Shown: positions 44,142 to 55,000, numbered from the stretch's first letter. The stretch is DNA of 64,000 nucleotides from Asanoa ishikariensis (GCF_900107455.1 NZ_FNQB01000001.1:2542001-2606000); one strand, 5' to 3'. The notes: generated by a model from the letters alone, not told the origin. Numbers and translations: made by a program.

Positions 44142-45710
44142 TTATTCGGCGGCGATCCGGTCGACCAGTTCCAGCAGCGTGCGGACCGGCACACCGGTGC
44201 CGCCCTTCGACCAGTGCCCGGTCGGCTCGCCGGAGTGGTAGCTCGGCCCGGCGATGTCGATGTGCGCCCACGGGACGCCCTCGGCCACGAACTCGCGGAG
44301 GAACACGCCGCCCTGGAGCATGTGGCCGGCTCGGTCCATCACGGCGTTGACCTGGGAGATGTCGGCCACGTCGGAGTCCATGCCGGTGCGCACGTCGTCG
44401 GGCAGCGGCATCGGCCAGGCCGCCTCGCCGACGGTGTCGCCGGCGTCGCGGACCCGCTCGCACATCTCCTGCGTGCCCATCACGCCGGCCACCCGCTTGC
44501 CGAGCGCGATCACCTGGCCGCCGGTCAGCGTCGAGGTCTCGAACAGGTAGTCACAGCCGTCGGCGCAGGCCCGGGCCATCGCGTCACCGAGGATCATCCG
44601 GCCCTCGGCGTCGGTGTTGAGCACCTCGACCTTCTTGCCGTTGAACATCGTCACGACGTCGCCGGGCCGGTAGGCGGTGGCCGACGGCATGTTCTCCGCC
44701 ATCGGCAGGTAGCCGGTGACCTCGACGTCGGGCTTGAGCTCGGCGACGGCGAGCAGCGTCGCGGCGACGGCGGCAGCGCCGGCCATGTCGCTCTTCATCT
44801 CCCACATGCCCTGCGCGGGCTTGATGGACACGCCGCCGGTGTCGAAGGTGATGCCCTTGCCGACCAGCGCGACCCGCTTGCGGGCGCCGTCGCCGACCGG
44901 CCGGTAGGTCAGCTTGACCAGTCGCGGCGGCGCCGACGAGCCGAGGCCCACGGCGAGGATGCCGCCGTAGCCGGCCGCCTTGAGCTGCTCCTCGTCGAGC
45001 ACCTCGACCTCGAGGCCGGCCGCCGTCGCGGCCGCGCTGACCGCGTCGGCGAACTGCGGCGGGCGAAGCTCGTTGGGCGCGGAGTTGACCCAGTCGCGGC
45101 AGAGCCCGACCACGCCGGCCACCACCTGGGCGCGGGTGATCTCGTCCTGCACGGTCTTGTCGGTGGCGTCCGGCACGTGCACGGCGATGTCGCCGACCGG
45201 CCCGCGGGGCGCCGGCTTGGTCTTGTAGCCGGCGAACTTGTAGGCGCCGAGCAGCGCGCCCTCGGCGACCGCGCGCAGCGCGGCCGGGCCGTCCTCGTCG
45301 TCCGGCAGCGGCAGCGAGACCGCGACCGACGCGCTGCCGGCCAGGGAGCGGATCGCGGCGGCGGCGCCGCGGCGCAGCGTCTCGGGCGCGGGGGCCGCTC
45401 CGGACGGCTCCGGGCCGAGGCCGACGACCGCGACCACGGGGGCGGCGACGGTGCCGAGGGTGGCGACCTTGGTCACCTCGCCGGCCGCGCCGGACGCACC
45501 GAGCCGGGCCAACGTCTCCGTGAGCTTGCCGTCGAACGCCGCGGCGATGCTCTCGGCGCCGCTGGCCAGCAGCAGCGTGCCGGCCAGACCCGGCGGGCCG
45601 TCTCCACCCGCGTCGGCGACGCTGTGCACGCCGATCACGATCGCGTCGGTGGTGAGTTCGGCCGGGTCGGTGTCGACGAGGCGAAGGTCGGTGGTCAAGG
45701 GCGCGGTCAC
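44142..45710 (-). CDS. pepA: Leucyl aminopeptidase (M17)
   Basis: The 522-residue cytosolic two-metal peptidase removes N-terminal residues, Leu best, in peptide turnover. The M17 signature [12 protein letters not shown] is present. The metal and catalytic residues lie in [15 protein letters not shown] (Lys, Asp) and [11 protein letters not shown]. The GTG start follows GGAG with 5 bases between. It sits beside gcvT and lpdA, the conserved actinobacterial order, and is divergent from gcvT across about 147 bp. Confidence 0.96.
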   Translation of the reverse strand: MTAPLTTDLRLVDTDPAELTTDAIVIGVHSVADAGGDGPPGLAGTLLLASGAESIAAAFDGKLTETLARLGASGAAGEVTKVATLGTVAAPVVAVVGLGPEPSGAAPAPETLRRGAAAAIRSLAGSASVAVSLPLPDDEDGPAALRAVAEGALLGAYKFAGYKTKPAPRGPVGDIAVHVPDATDKTVQDEITRAQVVAGVVGLCRDWVNSAPNELRPPQFADAVSAAATAAGLEVEVLDEEQLKAAGYGGILAVGLGSSAPPRLVKLTYRPVGDGARKRVALVGKGITFDTGGVSIKPAQGMWEMKSDMAGAAAVAATLLAVAELKPDVEVTGYLPMAENMPSATAYRPGDVVTMFNGKKVEVLNTDAEGRMILGDAMARACADGCDYLFETSTLTGGQVIALGKRVAGVMGTQEMCERVRDAGDTVGEAAWPMPLPDDVRTGMDSDVADISQVNAVMDRAGHMLQGGVFLREFVAEGVPWAHIDIAGPSYHSGEPTGHWSKGGTGVPVRTLLELVDRIAAE

Positions 45711-45844
45711 GCGGCGGCTCCGGGCTGGGCTGCGGGGCGGCCGCTCATGACGGCCGGCCGGTCAGGGGACGGTCTCTGCGGCCGAAACCTACCGACCCGG
45801 AGCCGTCTTGTCCCGCCGATGCTAACCATCCGGACCGATCCCGG

Positions 45845-45850
45845 TAAGTT
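45845..45850 (+). promoter_or_regulatory. -10 element for leaderless gcvT
   Basis: TAAGTT ends 7 bases before the ATG at 45858. Confidence 0.5.
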
Positions 45851-45857
45851 GCCACCC

Positions 45858-46967
45858 ATGACCGACGCCGTACCGCTCCTTTCTCCCGTCCACGACCGGC
45901 ACGTCGCGCTCGGCGCGAAGTTCGCGTCGTTCGGCGGCTGGGAGATGCCCCTGGAGTACCCGGGCGGCGGCGTCATCCGCGAGCACACGGCGGTGCGCAC
46001 GGGCGTCGGCATCTTCGATGTGTCACACCTCGGCAAGGCCCGGGTACGCGGCGCGGGCGCGGCGGCGTTCGTCAACAGCACCCTGGCCAACGACCTCGAC
46101 CGGATCGGTCCGGGCCAGGCGCAGTACACGCTGTGCTGCGAGCCGGCGACCGGTGGCGTGGTGGACGACATCATCGCCTACCGCTACGCCGACGACCACG
46201 TCTTCCTCATCCCCAACGCGGCCAACACGGCCGAGGTCGTCCGCCGCCTGGCCGCGGCGGCGCCGGCCGGGCTGACCGTGACCGACGAGCACACCGGGCA
46301 CGCGATCTTCGCGGTGCAGGGCCCGTCGTCCGCGTCGGTGCTCGCGGCGCTGGGCCTGCCGACCGAGCACGACTACATGAGCTTCGAGCCGGGCACCGTC
46401 GAGGGCGTCGACCTCGTCGTCTGCCGCACCGGCTACACCGGCGAGCACGGCTACGAGCTGGTCGTGCCGGCGGCCGGGGCCGGCGCGGTGTGGGACGCGG
46501 TGCTCGCCGCCGGCGCGGCGTTCGACATCCTGCCGTGCGGTCTCGGCGCCCGGGACACGCTGCGCACCGAGATGGGGTACGCGCTGCACGGTCAGGACCT
46601 GGGTCCGGACATCACGCCGGTGCAGGGCCGGGTCGGCTGGGCCGTCGGCTGGAACAAGCCGGAGTTCTGGGGCCGCGAGCCGCTGCTGGCCGAGAAGGCC
46701 GCCGGACCGCGCCGCACGCTGCGTGGCCTGGAGGCGGTCGGCCGGGCGATCCCCCGCCCGCACATGACCGTGTACGTGGGCGACGAGGCGATCGGCGAGA
46801 TCACCAGTGGGACGTTCTCGCCCACGAAGAAGGTCGGCATCGCGCTGGCCCTGCTCGACACGGCCGCCGGGCTCAAGGACGGCGACACCGTCGAGGTCGA
46901 CATCCGCGGCCGCCGGGCCGAGATGAAGGTGGTCAAGCCGCCGTTCGTCACGCCGTCCGTGCGCTAG
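45858..46967 (+). CDS. gcvT: Glycine cleavage system T protein (aminomethyltransferase)
   Basis: The tetrahydrofolate-dependent enzyme releases ammonia and forms methylene-THF from the aminomethyl-lipoyl H protein. The 369-residue protein has [25 protein letters not shown], the folate-site [26 protein letters not shown], and the C-terminal [21 protein letters not shown] 45858 is chosen because TAAGTT lies 7 bases upstream; the much longer upstream frame is antisense to pepA. It abuts the cobS stop with no gap (CTAGCTAG). GcvP/GcvH are not in the window. Confidence 0.96.
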   Translation: MTDAVPLLSPVHDRHVALGAKFASFGGWEMPLEYPGGGVIREHTAVRTGVGIFDVSHLGKARVRGAGAAAFVNSTLANDLDRIGPGQAQYTLCCEPATGGVVDDIIAYRYADDHVFLIPNAANTAEVVRRLAAAAPAGLTVTDEHTGHAIFAVQGPSSASVLAALGLPTEHDYMSFEPGTVEGVDLVVCRTGYTGEHGYELVVPAAGAGAVWDAVLAAGAAFDILPCGLGARDTLRTEMGYALHGQDLGPDITPVQGRVGWAVGWNKPEFWGREPLLAEKAAGPRRTLRGLEAVGRAIPRPHMTVYVGDEAIGEITSGTFSPTKKVGIALALLDTAAGLKDGDTVEVDIRGRRAEMKVVKPPFVTPSVR

Positions 46968-47714
46968 CTAGCGCAACACCAGCACCACGAGCGCCACGCT
47001 GGCGGCGGTTTCGACCGCGGCGCCGAGCACGTCGCCGGTGATCCCGCCGAAGCGACGCACGGCGTGCCGCACCAGCTGCAGGCTGGCCGCCAGTCCGGCG
47101 GCCACCGCCAGCGGTCCCTGCCACGGCCGCCCCGGCACCGCGGGCACCGCGACGGCGGCCGTCAACAGGGTCCCGAGGGCCAGTGCGGGCGTGCCGACCG
47201 TGCCGGCGACCAGCGCGCCCAGCCCGTCCGGCCGAGCCGCCGGCACGCCTCGGCGGCAGGCCCAGCTCACCGCGACCCGCCCGGTGGCGAACGCGGCCGT
47301 CCCGGCCAGCACCGCGGCCGTCCCGGAGAGCCCGCCCAGCGCGCCCGCCTGCAGCAGCACGGCGACGACCAGCGCGACCACGCCGAACGGGCCGATGTCC
47401 GGGCGCTTCATGATCTCGAGCGCGGCCGGGCCGGAGCGATAGGAGCCGAGGCCGTCGACGGTGTCGGCGAGCCCGTCCAGGTGCAGGCCGCGGGTCAGCA
47501 AGGCGGCCAGCCCGACGCCGGCCGCGCCCGCGACCAGCCCGGGTGCGCCTCCGGCGTGCAGCAGGGCGGTCGCCCCACCGGCCGCGGCACCGAGGCCGGC
47601 GCCGACCAGCGGTGCCAGGCCCATCGCGGTCGCCGCGGCGGACCGGTCGACCCGGCCGGCGCGGACCGGCAGGACGGTGAAGGTGGTCAGCGCGAGCCGC
47701 AGGCCGTCAGGCAC
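46968..47714 (-). CDS. cobS: Adenosylcobinamide-GDP ribazoletransferase
   Basis: The integral membrane cobalamin synthase joins alpha-ribazole to adenosylcobinamide-GDP. The 248-residue protein has 6-7 helices, the metal/substrate motif LHLDGLADTVDGLG, and KRPDIGPFGVVALV. The GTG at 47714 overlaps the end of the cobU-cobT fusion by 8 bp, implying coupled translation. Together the two genes encode the full nucleotide-loop assembly: CobU activity, then CobT, then CobS. Confidence 0.95.
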   Translation of the reverse strand: MPDGLRLALTTFTVLPVRAGRVDRSAAATAMGLAPLVGAGLGAAAGGATALLHAGGAPGLVAGAAGVGLAALLTRGLHLDGLADTVDGLGSYRSGPAALEIMKRPDIGPFGVVALVVAVLLQAGALGGLSGTAAVLAGTAAFATGRVAVSWACRRGVPAARPDGLGALVAGTVGTPALALGTLLTAAVAVPAVPGRPWQGPLAVAAGLAASLQLVRHAVRRFGGITGDVLGAAVETAASVALVVLVLR

Positions 47715-49800
47715 CGCGGGTCGGCTGGTCCGTTCCGGTGTCGGCGGGCTCCGGCTTGGCGTCGAACCAGGTCTCCAGCGCGGACGGCCTCCGCTCGGGC
47801 TCGACCGGAGCGGTGCCGTTGCCGGCCGCGTGGTCGTCGTCGTTCTCCCGCTGCGCGGGAACCGCGTCGGCCTGGACGGGCCAGGTCGAGGTCGGCTCGG
47901 CGGACGGGTTCGACCAGGTCGTGGCCGTCGCGTCGACCGGGTCCGGGTCCGGGTCCGGGTCCGGGTGGCCCTGCCAGGCCGACGGCGGAAGCTCGGCCGG
48001 GTCGGCCGGCTCGTCGAAGGAGTCCGCGGCGGCCAGCGTCTCGTCGTCGGGCGCCACGGCCGGGTGCACCGGCAGCCCGGCGGCCAGCGCGAGCGCGGAA
48101 CGCAGCAGCGGCAGGGCGGCCAGCGAGGTGGCACCCTCGCCGAGCCCGAGCCGCAGGTCCAGCACCGGTTGCAGGCCGAGCACGTCGGCACCGAGCTTGA
48201 CCGCCGGGTCGTTGCCGTGGTCGGGCAGCAGGCACCAGTGCCGGGCCTGGCCGGCCAGGTCGCGGGTGACCAGGCCGGCGGCGACGCCGACCGGCCCGTC
48301 GAGCAGCACGGGGACACGGCGCGCGGCGGCGCCGAGGATCAGGCCGGTGGCCACCGCGATGTCGCCACCGCCGACGTCGACCAGCACCTGCTTGGCGCTG
48401 CGGGCGCTGCGCCGCACGCGGTGCATCGCGTCGCGGACCGCCGCGCAGCGGATCATCCAGGCGTCGTCGTCGATCTCGGCGCCGGGCACCACGACCCGGC
48501 CGAGGACGGCGGCCGGCTCGGCGCCGGTGGTCGAGGCCAGGACGGCCGCGGCGGCCGCCTCCGAGCCGCTGCCCACGGCGCCCAGGACCAGCACGTCGAC
48601 GCCGTCGTCCGAGGCCTCCTCAGCCAGCCGCCAGCCGTAGCGCAGCGCCGACTCGACCTCTTCCAGCGTCAGGACCTCGCGCTCCTCCATGGCGGCGCAG
48701 GCGGGCGCGTCGACGACCTGGAGGGTGGCGCCCGCGGCGGCAGCCAGGCGGGCGACCGGGCCTTCGCCGGCCCGGGCCTGGTCGGCCCGCCGGCGGGACT
48801 CGCCGGGCAGCGTGCCGGCGGCGGCACCGCCGTTGTGGTCGCCCCGGATCAGCACCACGCGGGGCTTCCGCCACGGCTGCGGCACCGCGCGGCCCTGGGT
48901 CGCGGCGGCGAACTCGACGACCCGCTGCAGGCCGCCGAAGCCGGCGCCGCCCAGGTCGAGGGTGCCGAGCCGCTCGCGGGACAGCGGCGGGGTGTACTCG
49001 TCGGGCATCGGCAGGGACATGCCCTGCTGGATGACCAGCCCGGTGGCGAGCGCGGGCAGCGTCATGGTCGGCGCCGACCAGGCCGGCTGCCCGTCCGTGC
49101 CGGAACCGTTGGCCGCCGCGGCCGGTGCCGGCGTGGGGGTGAGCACCTCCGGCGACGTGGCCGGCACCACAGGCGTGGCCGCGGGCTCAGTCGCAACAGG
49201 GGCGGGGGCGGCTACAGCGGGGGCGGCCACCGCGGCGGCGGCCTGCTTCAGCCAGGTGACCTGGCCGGCGACCACGAGTGCCACCGCGTCGGCCGCGCCG
49301 GCGACCGCCTGGTTCGTGGCGCCCAGCGCGTCGGTGTAGGCCCGCCCGACCGTGGTCAGCGGCACCAGGGAGAGGCCGACCTCGGAGCTGACCAGGATCA
49401 GTCGCGCCTTGCTCTCGCGTACCGCGGTGGCCAGGTCGGCGATCGTCGCCACGTCGTCGGCGGGCTGCCGCTCGGGGTCGATCAGCCCGGTCACCCAGCC
49501 GCCGAGATCGTCGACCAGCAGCGTCTCGCCGTCCTCGGCCGCGGAGATGAGCTCCAGCAGGCGGGTCGGGTCGGCGCCGGTCTCCTCGGTCGGCCAGGAC
49601 GCCGGCCGCCGATCCCGATGAGCGGTGATCCGGGCGTCCCAGTCGGGGTCCTCGGTGCCGTCGGCGCGCGGGCCGGCAGGGGAGCCGGTGGCGACATAAC
49701 GGACAGGGCCGCCCTCGCCAACCAGGGATTCAGCGAACTCTGACTTACCGGACCGGATCCCGCCGAGGACGAGAACGGAGCGCCAGCCGACTACGGACAT
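47707..49800 (-). CDS. CobU-CobT fusion: adenosylcobinamide kinase/guanylyltransferase and DMB phosphoribosyltransferase
   Basis: The 697-residue fusion has an N-terminal CobU domain (residues 1-175; Walker A LGGIRSGKS and the VDDLGGWVTG segment). A Pro/Ala-rich linker of about 90 residues leads to a CobT domain (about 280-600; LVLGAVGSGSEAAAAAVL, VDVGGGDIAVATGL, catalytic Glu in RLGLGEGATSL). The last 100 residues are acidic, include a D-P repeat (DPDPDPDP) and have no homology I recognise. The enzyme activates cobinamide with GTP and makes alpha-ribazole phosphate. ATG start 7 bases after TAAGGT (leaderless). Confidence 0.9.
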   Translation of the reverse strand: MSVVGWRSVLVLGGIRSGKSEFAESLVGEGGPVRYVATGSPAGPRADGTEDPDWDARITAHRDRRPASWPTEETGADPTRLLELISAAEDGETLLVDDLGGWVTGLIDPERQPADDVATIADLATAVRESKARLILVSSEVGLSLVPLTTVGRAYTDALGATNQAVAGAADAVALVVAGQVTWLKQAAAAVAAPAVAAPAPVATEPAATPVVPATSPEVLTPTPAPAAAANGSGTDGQPAWSAPTMTLPALATGLVIQQGMSLPMPDEYTPPLSRERLGTLDLGGAGFGGLQRVVEFAAATQGRAVPQPWRKPRVVLIRGDHNGGAAAGTLPGESRRRADQARAGEGPVARLAAAAGATLQVVDAPACAAMEEREVLTLEEVESALRYGWRLAEEASDDGVDVLVLGAVGSGSEAAAAAVLASTTGAEPAAVLGRVVVPGAEIDDDAWMIRCAAVRDAMHRVRRSARSAKQVLVDVGGGDIAVATGLILGAAARRVPVLLDGPVGVAAGLVTRDLAGQARHWCLLPDHGNDPAVKLGADVLGLQPVLDLRLGLGEGATSLAALPLLRSALALAAGLPVHPAVAPDDETLAAADSFDEPADPAELPPSAWQGHPDPDPDPDPVDATATTWSNPSAEPTSTWPVQADAVPAQRENDDDHAAGNGTAPVEPERRPSALETWFDAKPEPADTGTDQPTRGA

Positions 49801-49807
49801 GCCCCGT

Positions 49808-49813
49808 ACCTTA
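49808..49813 (-). promoter_or_regulatory. -10 element for leaderless cobU-cobT
   Basis: TAAGGT on the minus strand ends 7 bases before the ATG at 49800. No cobalamin riboswitch is visible in front of it. Confidence 0.45.
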
Positions 49814-49894
49814 CGGGCGCGCGCTATGGCTCGGGGTAGCGGTGGTCGCCCGACTAGGCTGTGTGCTGTCCGGATCACGAGGGGAGTCGACACG

Positions 49895-50095
49895 ATGCCG
49901 TGGAGCTGGCGGTACGAGGGAGCGGACGGCAAGCCGGTCACCGGTCCTGCCGAGACGTTCGGGAGTCAGGCCGATGCCGAGTCCTGGATCGGGCAGACCT
50001 GGCGCGACCTCGCCGGCGCCGGTGTGGCGACCGTCGCGCTTGCCGAGGATGACAGGGTCGAATACCGGATGCCGTTGGCACCGGCGGGCGAATGA
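49895..50095 (+). CDS. Conserved small protein (66 aa)
   Basis: The 66-residue protein begins MPWSWRYEGADGKPVTGP and continues SQADAESWIGQTWRDL, a small beta-alpha fold common upstream of site-2 protease genes in actinomycetes; function unknown. GGGGAG lies 8 bases before the ATG. Its TGA overlaps the ATG of the protease gene (ATGA), so the two are co-translated. Confidence 0.75.
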   Translation: MPWSWRYEGADGKPVTGPAETFGSQADAESWIGQTWRDLAGAGVATVALAEDDRVEYRMPLAPAGE

Positions 50096-50883
50096 GCGAT
50101 TGGCGCCGGGGCGACCCGTTGGTGCTCGGCCTGCCCCGGGCGGCGTTCCGGCCGAGCGGCATCTTCCTGGCGCTGGTGGCGATCTTCGCCGTCAGCGGGT
50201 TCATGGCGTGGCATCAGGTCACCCCGCGCTTCGCGGTGTTCCTGTTCGTCATCTCGGGCTGGCTGGTCTCGCTGTGCCTGCACGAGTACGCGCACGCCCT
50301 GGTCGCCTACCGCTCCGGGGACACGGATGTGGCCCACCGGGGCTACCTGACGCTCAACCCGCTCAAGTACAGCAACGTCCTGCTGTCGATCATCCTGCCG
50401 TTGCTGGTGGTGCTGCTCGGCGGCATCGGCCTGCCCGGCGGCGCGGTCTGGGTCGACCATGCGGCGATCCGGGGCCGGCTGCGCAAGTCATTGATCAGCC
50501 TGGCCGGCCCGGCGGTCAACCTGGCCTGCACGCTCCTGCTGCTGATCCCGTTCGCGTTCGACCCGGACGTCTGGCTGCACCTCGAGTTCTGGTCCGGTGT
50601 CGCGCTGCTGGCCTTCCTGCAGCTCACCGCGACCGTGCTCAACCTGCTCCCGGTGCCCGGGCTCGACGGTGGCAACGCGCTGACGCCCTGGCTGAAGCCC
50701 AACACCCAGCGGATGTACAACGTCCTGGCGCCCTACGGCTTCATCCTGCTGTTCGTGCTGCTGTGGCAGCCGGAGATCAACCGTTACTTCTTCGACTTCG
50801 TGTTCTTCGTGGGCGACGGGCTCGGGCTTCCCGACCAGTTGTACGCACTGGGCCGCGAGCTGATCCGGTTCTGGCAACGCTGA
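50092..50883 (+). CDS. Site-2 protease family (M50) membrane metalloprotease
   Basis: The 263-residue protein has about six membrane helices. The zinc motif HEYAH in CLHEYAHALVAYRSGD and the third ligand in NLLPVPGLDGGNAL define an active-looking M50 protease. It has no PDZ domain, as in compact Rv2625c/SpoIVFB-like members. Such enzymes cleave substrates within the membrane; the target is unknown. Translationally coupled to the 66-aa gene. A strong terminator follows. Confidence 0.92.
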   Translation: MSDWRRGDPLVLGLPRAAFRPSGIFLALVAIFAVSGFMAWHQVTPRFAVFLFVISGWLVSLCLHEYAHALVAYRSGDTDVAHRGYLTLNPLKYSNVLLSIILPLLVVLLGGIGLPGGAVWVDHAAIRGRLRKSLISLAGPAVNLACTLLLLIPFAFDPDVWLHLEFWSGVALLAFLQLTATVLNLLPVPGLDGGNALTPWLKPNTQRMYNVLAPYGFILLFVLLWQPEINRYFFDFVFFVGDGLGLPDQLYALGRELIRFWQR

Positions 50884-50887
50884 CGGC

Positions 50888-50921
50888 GGCGCGGCCGGGC
50901 CCGAGAGGGTCCGGCCGCGCC
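50888..50921. terminator. Bidirectional terminator between protease and aldo/keto reductase genes
   Basis: GGCGCGGCCGGGCCC pairs with GGGTCCGGCCGCGCC (one G-U) around a GAGA loop, between convergent stops. Confidence 0.85.
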
Positions 50922-50931
50922 ACCGCCGCTG

Positions 50932-51960
50932 TCACGCGCGGATGTTGCGCGGCGACTCGGTCTTGGCCGGGTCGCGCTCGACCAAGCCGCCCAGCGCCTC
51001 GTCGATCTGCTTGAGGAGGCCCTCCTCCAGCTTCACGCCGGCCGCCTTGACGTTGTCGTGCACCTGCTCCGGGCGGGTCGCACCGACGATCGCCGACGCC
51101 ACGTTGGGGTTCTGGAGCACCCACGCGACCGCGAGCTGGGCCATGGTCAGCCCGGCCTCGTCGGCCAGCGGCTTGAGCTTCTGCACCGCGGTCAGCACCT
51201 CGTCGGACATGAACCGGGAGATGAAGTTGGCGCCCGACTTCTCGTCGGTCGCCCGCGAGCCCGCCGGCGGGGGCTGGCCCGGCAGGTACTTGCCGGTCAG
51301 CACGCCCTGGGCGATCGGCGACCAGACGATCTGGCTGATGCCCAGCTCCTCGGAGGCCGGAACGACCTCGGTCTCGATGACCCGCCACAGCATCGAGTAC
51401 TGGGGCTGGTTGGAGACGAGCGGGATGCGCAGCTCGCGGGCCAGCGCGTGGGCCGCCCGGAGCTCCTCGGCCCGCCACTCGGAGACGCCGATGTAGTGCG
51501 CCTTGCCGGAGTGCACGACGTCGGCGAACGCCGACATCGTCTCCTCCAGCGGCGTGCCGTAGTCGAACCGGTGCGCCTGGTAGAGGTCCACGTAGTCGGT
51601 CTGCAGCCGGCGCAGCGACCCGTCGATGGACGCCATGATGTGCTTGCGCGACAGACCGCGGTCGTTGTGACCGGGGGTGACGGTGTCGTCCGGTCCGCTG
51701 GGGACGGCCGGCCAGTACACCTTGGTGAAGATCTCGAGGCCCTCGCGGCGCTGGCCCTTGAGGGCACGGCCGAGCACGGCCTCGGCACGCGTGCCGGCGT
51801 ACACGTCGGCGGTGTCGAACGTGGTGATGCCCGCGTCGAGTGCGGCACGGACGCAGGCGCCCGCGGCGTCCTCCTCGACCTGGGAGCCGTGGGTGATCCA
51901 GTTGCCGTACGAGATCGCGCTGACCTGAAGGCCCGATCGGCCTAGGTGACGGAATTCCAT
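50932..51960 (-). CDS. Aldo/keto reductase (potassium-channel beta-subunit type)
   Basis: The 342-residue TIM-barrel NADPH oxidoreductase begins MEFRHLGRSGLQVSAISYGN. It has the catalytic Asp and Tyr in FDTADVYAGTRAEAVLG, the Lys in TKVYWP, the His in LYQAHRFD, and a C-terminal NADPH-binding IVGATRPEQVHDN. It belongs to the AKR6/YghZ-like group, reducing aldehydes or ketones of unknown identity. ATG 51960 is chosen over the GTG three codons earlier because TAATGT lies 7 bases upstream. Confidence 0.94.
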   Translation of the reverse strand: MEFRHLGRSGLQVSAISYGNWITHGSQVEEDAAGACVRAALDAGITTFDTADVYAGTRAEAVLGRALKGQRREGLEIFTKVYWPAVPSGPDDTVTPGHNDRGLSRKHIMASIDGSLRRLQTDYVDLYQAHRFDYGTPLEETMSAFADVVHSGKAHYIGVSEWRAEELRAAHALARELRIPLVSNQPQYSMLWRVIETEVVPASEELGISQIVWSPIAQGVLTGKYLPGQPPPAGSRATDEKSGANFISRFMSDEVLTAVQKLKPLADEAGLTMAQLAVAWVLQNPNVASAIVGATRPEQVHDNVKAAGVKLEEGLLKQIDEALGGLVERDPAKTESPRNIRA

Positions 51961-51967
51961 GTGGGAC

Positions 51968-51973
51968 ACATTA
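51968..51973 (-). promoter_or_regulatory. -10 element for leaderless aldo/keto reductase gene
   Basis: TAATGT on the minus strand ends 7 bases before the ATG. Confidence 0.45.
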
Positions 51974-52012
51974 ACCCCGAACGAAGTTCCGAACCCACGC
52001 GGATGATCTTGC

Positions 52013-55000
52013 TTACAGTACGGGCTTGGTGTCCGCGAGTAACCGGTCGATCTCCTCGGTCACCGCGGCACGGCTGCCGTGGATGATGTCGATCAGCGGC
52101 TCGCCCCGCCGGTCGAGCGCGCCCCACAGGCCCTGCCCGCCCCCGACCAGGAACGCGACAGGGTGGATGACCAGCGCGGGGAAGCGCGGCGGCACCAGTA
52201 CCCGGCCGTTGCGGTCGACCACGCCCTTGCGCCCGCCGGAGTCCACGACGGCCAGTCCCTCGTCGGTGAAGCCGTCCACGTAGCGGCCGTCGGTCAACGC
52301 CGTCGCGAACCCGGTGTACTGGGGCGGCAACACGGTGCGACCACCCTTGTCGATCGCACCCCAGGCGCCCCGCTTGACCGCCGCGACCCCGCCGCGGAAC
52401 GGGCGTACGTCCTCGAAGCCGATGTTGATGACGACGTCGCCGGACTTCTCGATGGCCAGCCAGTTGCCCCGGCCGTTGTGCGAGACCCACGCGAGTCCGT
52501 CGTGGAACGAGCCGACGCCCAGGTAGCCCAGCGACGCGAACAGGCGCACCTCACCCGACTCGTCGATCAGCTCCCACGGCTCGGTCTCCGGCCGGCGCAC
52601 CCAGGCGACACCCTCCCGGAACGGCTGCACCTCGGCGTAGCTCGGCGCGATCGCCCACTCACCCTCCGCGTCCACGTACCCCCAGCGCTGCACCTTCTCG
52701 CTGAACCTGGGCTTGGGCGGCTTGTGGATCTGGAGGATCTCGTCCTCGTCCCGCGGGTACGGGCCGAGACCGTTCGTCGCCACCTTGGCCAGGACCGCGT
52801 CGAGCGCCTGCTCGGTCCGGGCGATCAGCTCCGGGTCGTCCACCTTGCGCAGGTCGAGCGCCTTCTCGAAGTGGTTGCAGGCCTCGATGTAGCGACCCTG
52901 GTCGTAGCAGGAGCGCCCGGCGTGCTCATGCATCGTCGCCCGCAGCCGGTCGGGCAGCTCGGGGGAGTTGGCCAGCGCGTTGAGCCGGTCCGCCTCCGCG
53001 TAGTCACCGCGCCACTGCAACACGTGCGCCAGCCGCGCCTGCGCGATCGAGATCCGGCGCAGCTCGCCGGTCGCCTCCGCGTGGGCCAGCGCGAGCTTGC
53101 CGTCGGCGAGCGCCTTGCCGAGGTCACCGAGAATCCGCGAGACGACCGCGCGCAGGCTCAACAGCCGGGCCCGGGAGGCGTTGTCCGTCGCGACGTCCAC
53201 CTTCACGGTGAGCTGGTCACGGATTGTCCGCAGCTCGTCCGGGTCCTCGACCAGCTCGCGCAGGGTCTCGTGGTGGAACCGCCACTGGTACCCGGCCAGC
53301 ACCTGTTCAGGGTCCTTCGGCTCGTCAGGTTTCGGCTCGTCCTCGTCGTCGGTCGTGACGACCGGGTGCAGCATCGTGGGCGCGCGCAGGGCGGTCGCCG
53401 CACCGGCCGCGGTGCCTTCCGGCACCGGCAGCACGGTATCGGCGGACGCCTGCATTTGCTCAGCCGCCGGAGCGCCTTCCGGCTCGGGGGCTGGTTCCGG
53501 CTCGGGCGCGGGTTCCGGCTCGGGGGCCGGTTCCGGGTCGGGCGTCGGTTCCGGTTCGAGGGCCGGTTCCGGTTCGAGGGCCGGTTCCGGGTCGGGCGTC
53601 GGTTCCGGTTCGGGGGCCGGTTCCGGGTCCGCGGTTGCTTCTGGCTCATCCTGGGATACGGGCGACGGTGCCGGACCGGTGTCGTCGGTCGTGCTGTCGT
53701 CCGGTGCTGGTTCCGCCTCACCCGCGGCTGGCTCGTCCGTGCCCGCGTCCGCCGGGGTCGGCGTCTCGATGATGCCGCCGTCCGCCGGCGTGGCGTCCTC
53801 GGGTTCCGTGGTCGGCTCTGCCGACGCGGTGGCGTCGGGCTCGGCTTCTTCCGCCTCCGCGATCGGCTCTGGCAGCGGAGCCGGCTCTGGTTCGGCCGGT
53901 TCGGTGGCCGTCGGGGCCTCGGCCGGGGTGGTGGCCTCCACCGGCTCGGCCTCGGCCGGTGTTGCCTCTTCAGCGGGCTCTGCCGATTCGGTGGGCGTTG
54001 CGGCCTCGACCGGCGGGGTGAGCTCGACAGCCTCGACCGGCACGGGCTCCGCGACCGGCTCGGGCTCCGCGACGAGTTCCGGCTCGGGCTCCGCGACCGG
54101 TTCTGGCTCCGCGACCGGCTCGGGCTCCGCGACGAGTTCCGGCTCGGGCTCCGCGACTGGCTCTGGCAGCGCGACCGGTTCCGGCTCGGGCTTCGCGACT
54201 GGCTCTGGCAGCGCGACCGGTTCCGGCTCGGGCTCCGCGACGGGTTCCGGTTCCGCGACGAGTTCCGGCTCGGGCTGGGCGACGGGTTCCGGTTCCGGCT
54301 GTGCGACCCGGTCGAGTTGCTCGACCGGTTCCGCCGGCTGGGCAGGTTCGGTCGGCTCGGTCGGCTCGGTGGGTGTGGTGGGTTCGGCGAGGGCGGCCGC
54401 GAACCAGCCGGAGTCGCCCCGCGGCTCGACCGGTGCCGGCGCCTCTTCCGTCGGTGGCGCGGCGTGCAGCTCGGCATCCGAGATCCGCCGGGGGTAGGCG
54501 GGCGCGGAGTCTCCCGTGCGCGGCGCCGGCACGCGGACGCCAGTGGCGGCCTCGGCCGCCGGTGGCACCTCGGCCACCGGCAGCTCGACAGCCGGCACCT
54601 CGGCCGGCGGGGGCACCTCGGCACGCACCGGCACGTCGGCCACCGGTGCGACGGCGGGCGCGGGTGTGCGCTCGCCGAACTCCGGCACGAACGGCGGCGG
54701 CGGTGCCACGAGCCACGGCTCGGGGGTACCACCGTCGCGGGCGGCCCGCGTCGGTGTGTCGCCCAACCGCTCCGGCTGGCGCGGCGGGGGCGGGGACAGC
54801 GGCGCGGTCGGCAGGTCGTCGACCAGCGGCGGCCGTGGAGCGACCCGCTCGTCGTGGCGCGCGGCGGGCCGCTGGTCCACCCGGGGCGCGTCGGTGAACG
54901 GCGCGGGCTCGCGGAACGCGGCCGGGCGCTCGTCGCGGCGCGGCGGCTCGGCATACGGCGGCACCGGCTCGCGGCGCGGCGCGGGCCGCTCCGGTCGGCG

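Noticed and set aside
49800-49900. Cobalamin riboswitch in front of cobU-cobT
   Set aside because: Only 94 bp separate the divergent starts, the -10 is 7 bases from the ATG, and no B12-box-like sequence is present.
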